DNA from: Alphaproteobacteria bacterium
GTDB taxonomy: Bacteria > Pseudomonadota > Alphaproteobacteria > TMED109
Length of the DNA: 64,000 nucleotides
Reading direction: 5' to 3'
Assembly (NCBI GenBank): GCA_022819905.1
Contig: JAJEGJ010000047.1
Coordinates: forward strand, 1 to 64,000
The notes under the pieces were generated by a model, which saw only the letters and a program-made list of their open reading frames with translations, was not told the DNA's origin and did no database searches. This document shows, piece by piece, positions 62,552-64,000 of the stretch. Position 1 is the stretch's first letter; each line of letters opens with the position of its first letter. The translations under genes and the position numbers were made by a program.

Positions 62552-63532
62552 TCATGGTTCGGAAGTTCTTGCGGTTTCGCTCAGGGCGACGAACGATCCT
62601 CTGAACTCGCCGATGCTGCCGTCGCTTTCCTCGATGTCCGCACCACTGAACCCTGCCACCAGGCGGGGATGACCGGCCGCGTCGGGAACGTTGGACAGCG
62701 ATCCGCCCCAGTACCCCTCGGTTCGCGTGACGGTTCGTTCAGGGTGCCGCACCGTGACGTCGTCGTGTTGGAACGTGCCGTCCGGATTGAAGGCCGTTTC
62801 GCCGAAGTGCAGTTCGTAGCCGGCGGCAATGCCCTGCATGTCGAGCAATTCGTCTCCGAGGAAAATGCCGAAATGCGCGCGACGGGTGACGAGATCGCCT
62901 ACACAGCCGATGCAGGCGCTCATGGTGGCGTCGGCGAAGTCCGCTGTGATCGTGATCACGCCCTCGTACTCGTCGATCACGACGCCGCCCTCGTCTTCCC
63001 GCCAGTCACTTCCCGCCAGGTAGGCGTAGAGCCCGCCGGCCTGGCCGGTATAGGTCGCCTGCCCCTCGAGCGGCAATTCGGGAGGTGAGGCGGGGTCGAT
63101 CTCCGGACCGTCCACGATGGCGTACTGAACGGAACCCCTGAACGACAGCTCCGGAAGGTGTTGACCCGGAAATTGCGCCCACCAGCCGGCCATCAGGTAA
63201 TCGGCCGGATAGTCGGGGTCCCAGCTCACCAGTGCATAGACCACCGACGTGCCGCGCTTCACGTCCTTGACGAACGTCCATTTCCGTGCCTGGTGGCCGG
63301 GAATCGGCGTGCTGCCGGCACCGGTCAGAACGGCATCGTCCGCCGTGTTGACAGACGCGTCGCTGCCGTCCTTGAGCTGCACGAACACCCGCAGGCTCGG
63401 GCCGGCGAACTCCGTGTTCCTTTCGAAACTGATGCCGGCCTGGTCGGGAGGGGGCGGTGAGCCACCAATCCGTGCGCAGGCGCTCGCCGTCAGCACCGTG
63501 ATGACAGCGAGGAGGGTTGCTGCCGGTTTCAC
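62552..63532 (-). CDS. Transferrin-binding-protein-like surface lipoprotein
   Basis: 326 residues from GTG 63530-63532. A signal peptide KPAATLLAVITVLTASAC ends in a lipobox-like TASAC, giving a lipidated Cys. The mature protein has two beta-rich parts; the C-terminal 150 residues (YTGQAGGLYAYLAGSDWRED, GVITITADFADATMSACIGC, EGYWGGSLSNVPDAAGHPRL, VAGFSGADIEESDGSIGEFR, GSFVAL) follow the 8-stranded barrel of TbpB-like and Slam-dependent lipoproteins (pattern Y-x-G-x-A-x-x-Y, D-F, GxFyGxxAxEvgGxfxa). Cargo unknown. No TonB receptor gene is adjacent in the window. Confidence 0.8.
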   Translation of the reverse strand: MKPAATLLAVITVLTASACARIGGSPPPPDQAGISFERNTEFAGPSLRVFVQLKDGSDASVNTADDAVLTGAGSTPIPGHQARKWTFVKDVKRGTSVVYALVSWDPDYPADYLMAGWWAQFPGQHLPELSFRGSVQYAIVDGPEIDPASPPELPLEGQATYTGQAGGLYAYLAGSDWREDEGGVVIDEYEGVITITADFADATMSACIGCVGDLVTRRAHFGIFLGDELLDMQGIAAGYELHFGETAFNPDGTFQHDDVTVRHPERTVTRTEGYWGGSLSNVPDAAGHPRLVAGFSGADIEESDGSIGEFRGSFVALSETARTSEP

Positions 63533-63789
63533 GGTGCCGGTTGTCCAATGGACGCCCGACGTGGGAGCGCCTCTACATGGCTTGTGCGCTGGCGAAAGCA
63601 TCCCGGTACGGACGATGTCCACGAGATCGCGCGGGGGGTCATGACCCCCCGCGGCGGGATCCGGGAAGCGCGCAACGACCGCAGGCCAGGCATGGCGGCC
63701 GACCGATCGGACGAGGACCGGCGACATCTATCGTTGTGCCGTCGTCAACAGGAATGATCTCAACTCCCGTCCGGGGCCGCGGCCACGGA

Positions 63790-63900
63790 CGCAGCATAAT
63801 CACATTACGACGCATTCAAAAGTATGATTCGCGTAGTTATGCGCAATAATATGTTAATTTGCGTTTGTAAGCGTTGATGCGCGTAGGCAGTCGTTTGTGT
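63790..63900 (+). promoter_or_regulatory. AT-rich region with repeated GCG-T motifs
   Basis: An abrupt AT-rich island in otherwise GC-rich sequence. TATGCGCAATAATATGTTAA is followed by TTTGCGT, AAGCGTTGATGCGCGTA and further TGTGCGC words at irregular 8-14 nt spacing. It precedes the partial gene at 63954 and probably contains its promoter and binding sites. Confidence 0.4.
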
Positions 63901-63953
63901 GCGCAGCATGTCGACTGCCGGTTGCCGCGTGCGTCAAGGGACGTGACGGGGCC

Positions 63954-64000
63954 GTGGAAAGCACCACGCTTGGGCGGAGACTTCGAAAACAGATGGGCAG
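63954..64000 (+). CDS. Start of an unidentified gene, truncated by the window edge
   Basis: GTG 63954 opens VESTTLGRRLRKQMG and runs off the end. L-G-R-R-L-R-K-Q is how many XRE-type helix-turn-helix proteins start, but 15 residues are too few to decide. The AT-rich region upstream supports a promoter here. Confidence 0.35.
   Translation, partial: MESTTLGRRLRKQMG

Overview
The window is high-G+C DNA from an alphaproteobacterium. Three things point there. The F1 ATP synthase genes (atpHAGDC, 57532-62425) stand alone, without Fo genes. A circularly permuted two-piece tmRNA gene (52470-52800) lies directly upstream of sspB. sspB overlaps a class I fumarase gene. No tRNA, rRNA or CRISPR array was seen.

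Layout. 1-9.6 kb is a graveyard of toxin-antitoxin (TA) loci. It holds a HlyD-type adaptor (partial), an orphan antitoxin with a four-codon toxin stub, a DUF3500 protein, a class II Fic protein, relics of HigBA and TacAT, one intact VapBC, and a second vapC split by a 1374-bp TnpB-carrying element that has terminal inverted repeats and a target duplication. 9.8-14.9 kb carries hyuA and hyuB, separated by an inserted VapBC/FitAB-type module. 15.4-22.2 kb has a Cache-domain autotransporter, a small unknown gene and a tandem pair of M16 peptidase genes.

22.5-37.1 kb is the most interesting part: a sterol (steroid) modification island. It encodes an Erg6-type sterol C-24 methyltransferase, a LolA-like periplasmic protein and an MMPL/RND transporter, a Rieske oxygenase, a cytochrome P450 fused to an N-terminal GPP34 (GOLPH3-type) domain, the C-terminal remnant of a second sterol methyltransferase overlapping an ERG2/sigma-1-receptor-type isomerase, a Tsx-like outer-membrane channel, an NSDHL/3-beta-HSD-type dehydrogenase and a steroid 5-alpha-reductase. 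The likely division of labour is side-chain methylation (SMT), ring double-bond isomerisation (ERG2-like), ring oxidation (Rieske, P450), C-3 oxidation or C-4 decarboxylation (NSDHL-like), reduction of a delta-4-3-ketone (5-alpha-reductase), and lipid movement between membranes (RND plus LolA-like). No squalene epoxidase or oxidosqualene cyclase gene is present here, so the sterol must be made elsewhere in the genome or taken from a host.

37.2-57.3 kb is mixed metabolism: DUF1624 protein, aldo/keto reductase, LysR regulator, DUF2306 protein, 3-hydroxyacyl-CoA/carnitine-type dehydrogenase, SDR, class II aldolase, acyl-CoA ligase, TPP enzyme, CinA, tmRNA-SspB-fumarase, and a frameshifted 3-oxoadipyl-CoA-type thiolase. 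Further TA loci are scattered through it; some are intact, while a HicB gene is broken by an amber codon and a VapC lacks its first catalytic Asp. 57.5-62.4 kb is the ATP synthase F1 operon, followed by a surface-lipoprotein-like gene and the first codons of another gene at the right edge.

Theme: about a dozen TA loci lie in 64 kb. Four carry a single in-frame TAG, each with an open frame continuing beyond it, and relics of a TnpB-element family recur. Accessory DNA has repeatedly entered and decayed around otherwise intact metabolic operons.
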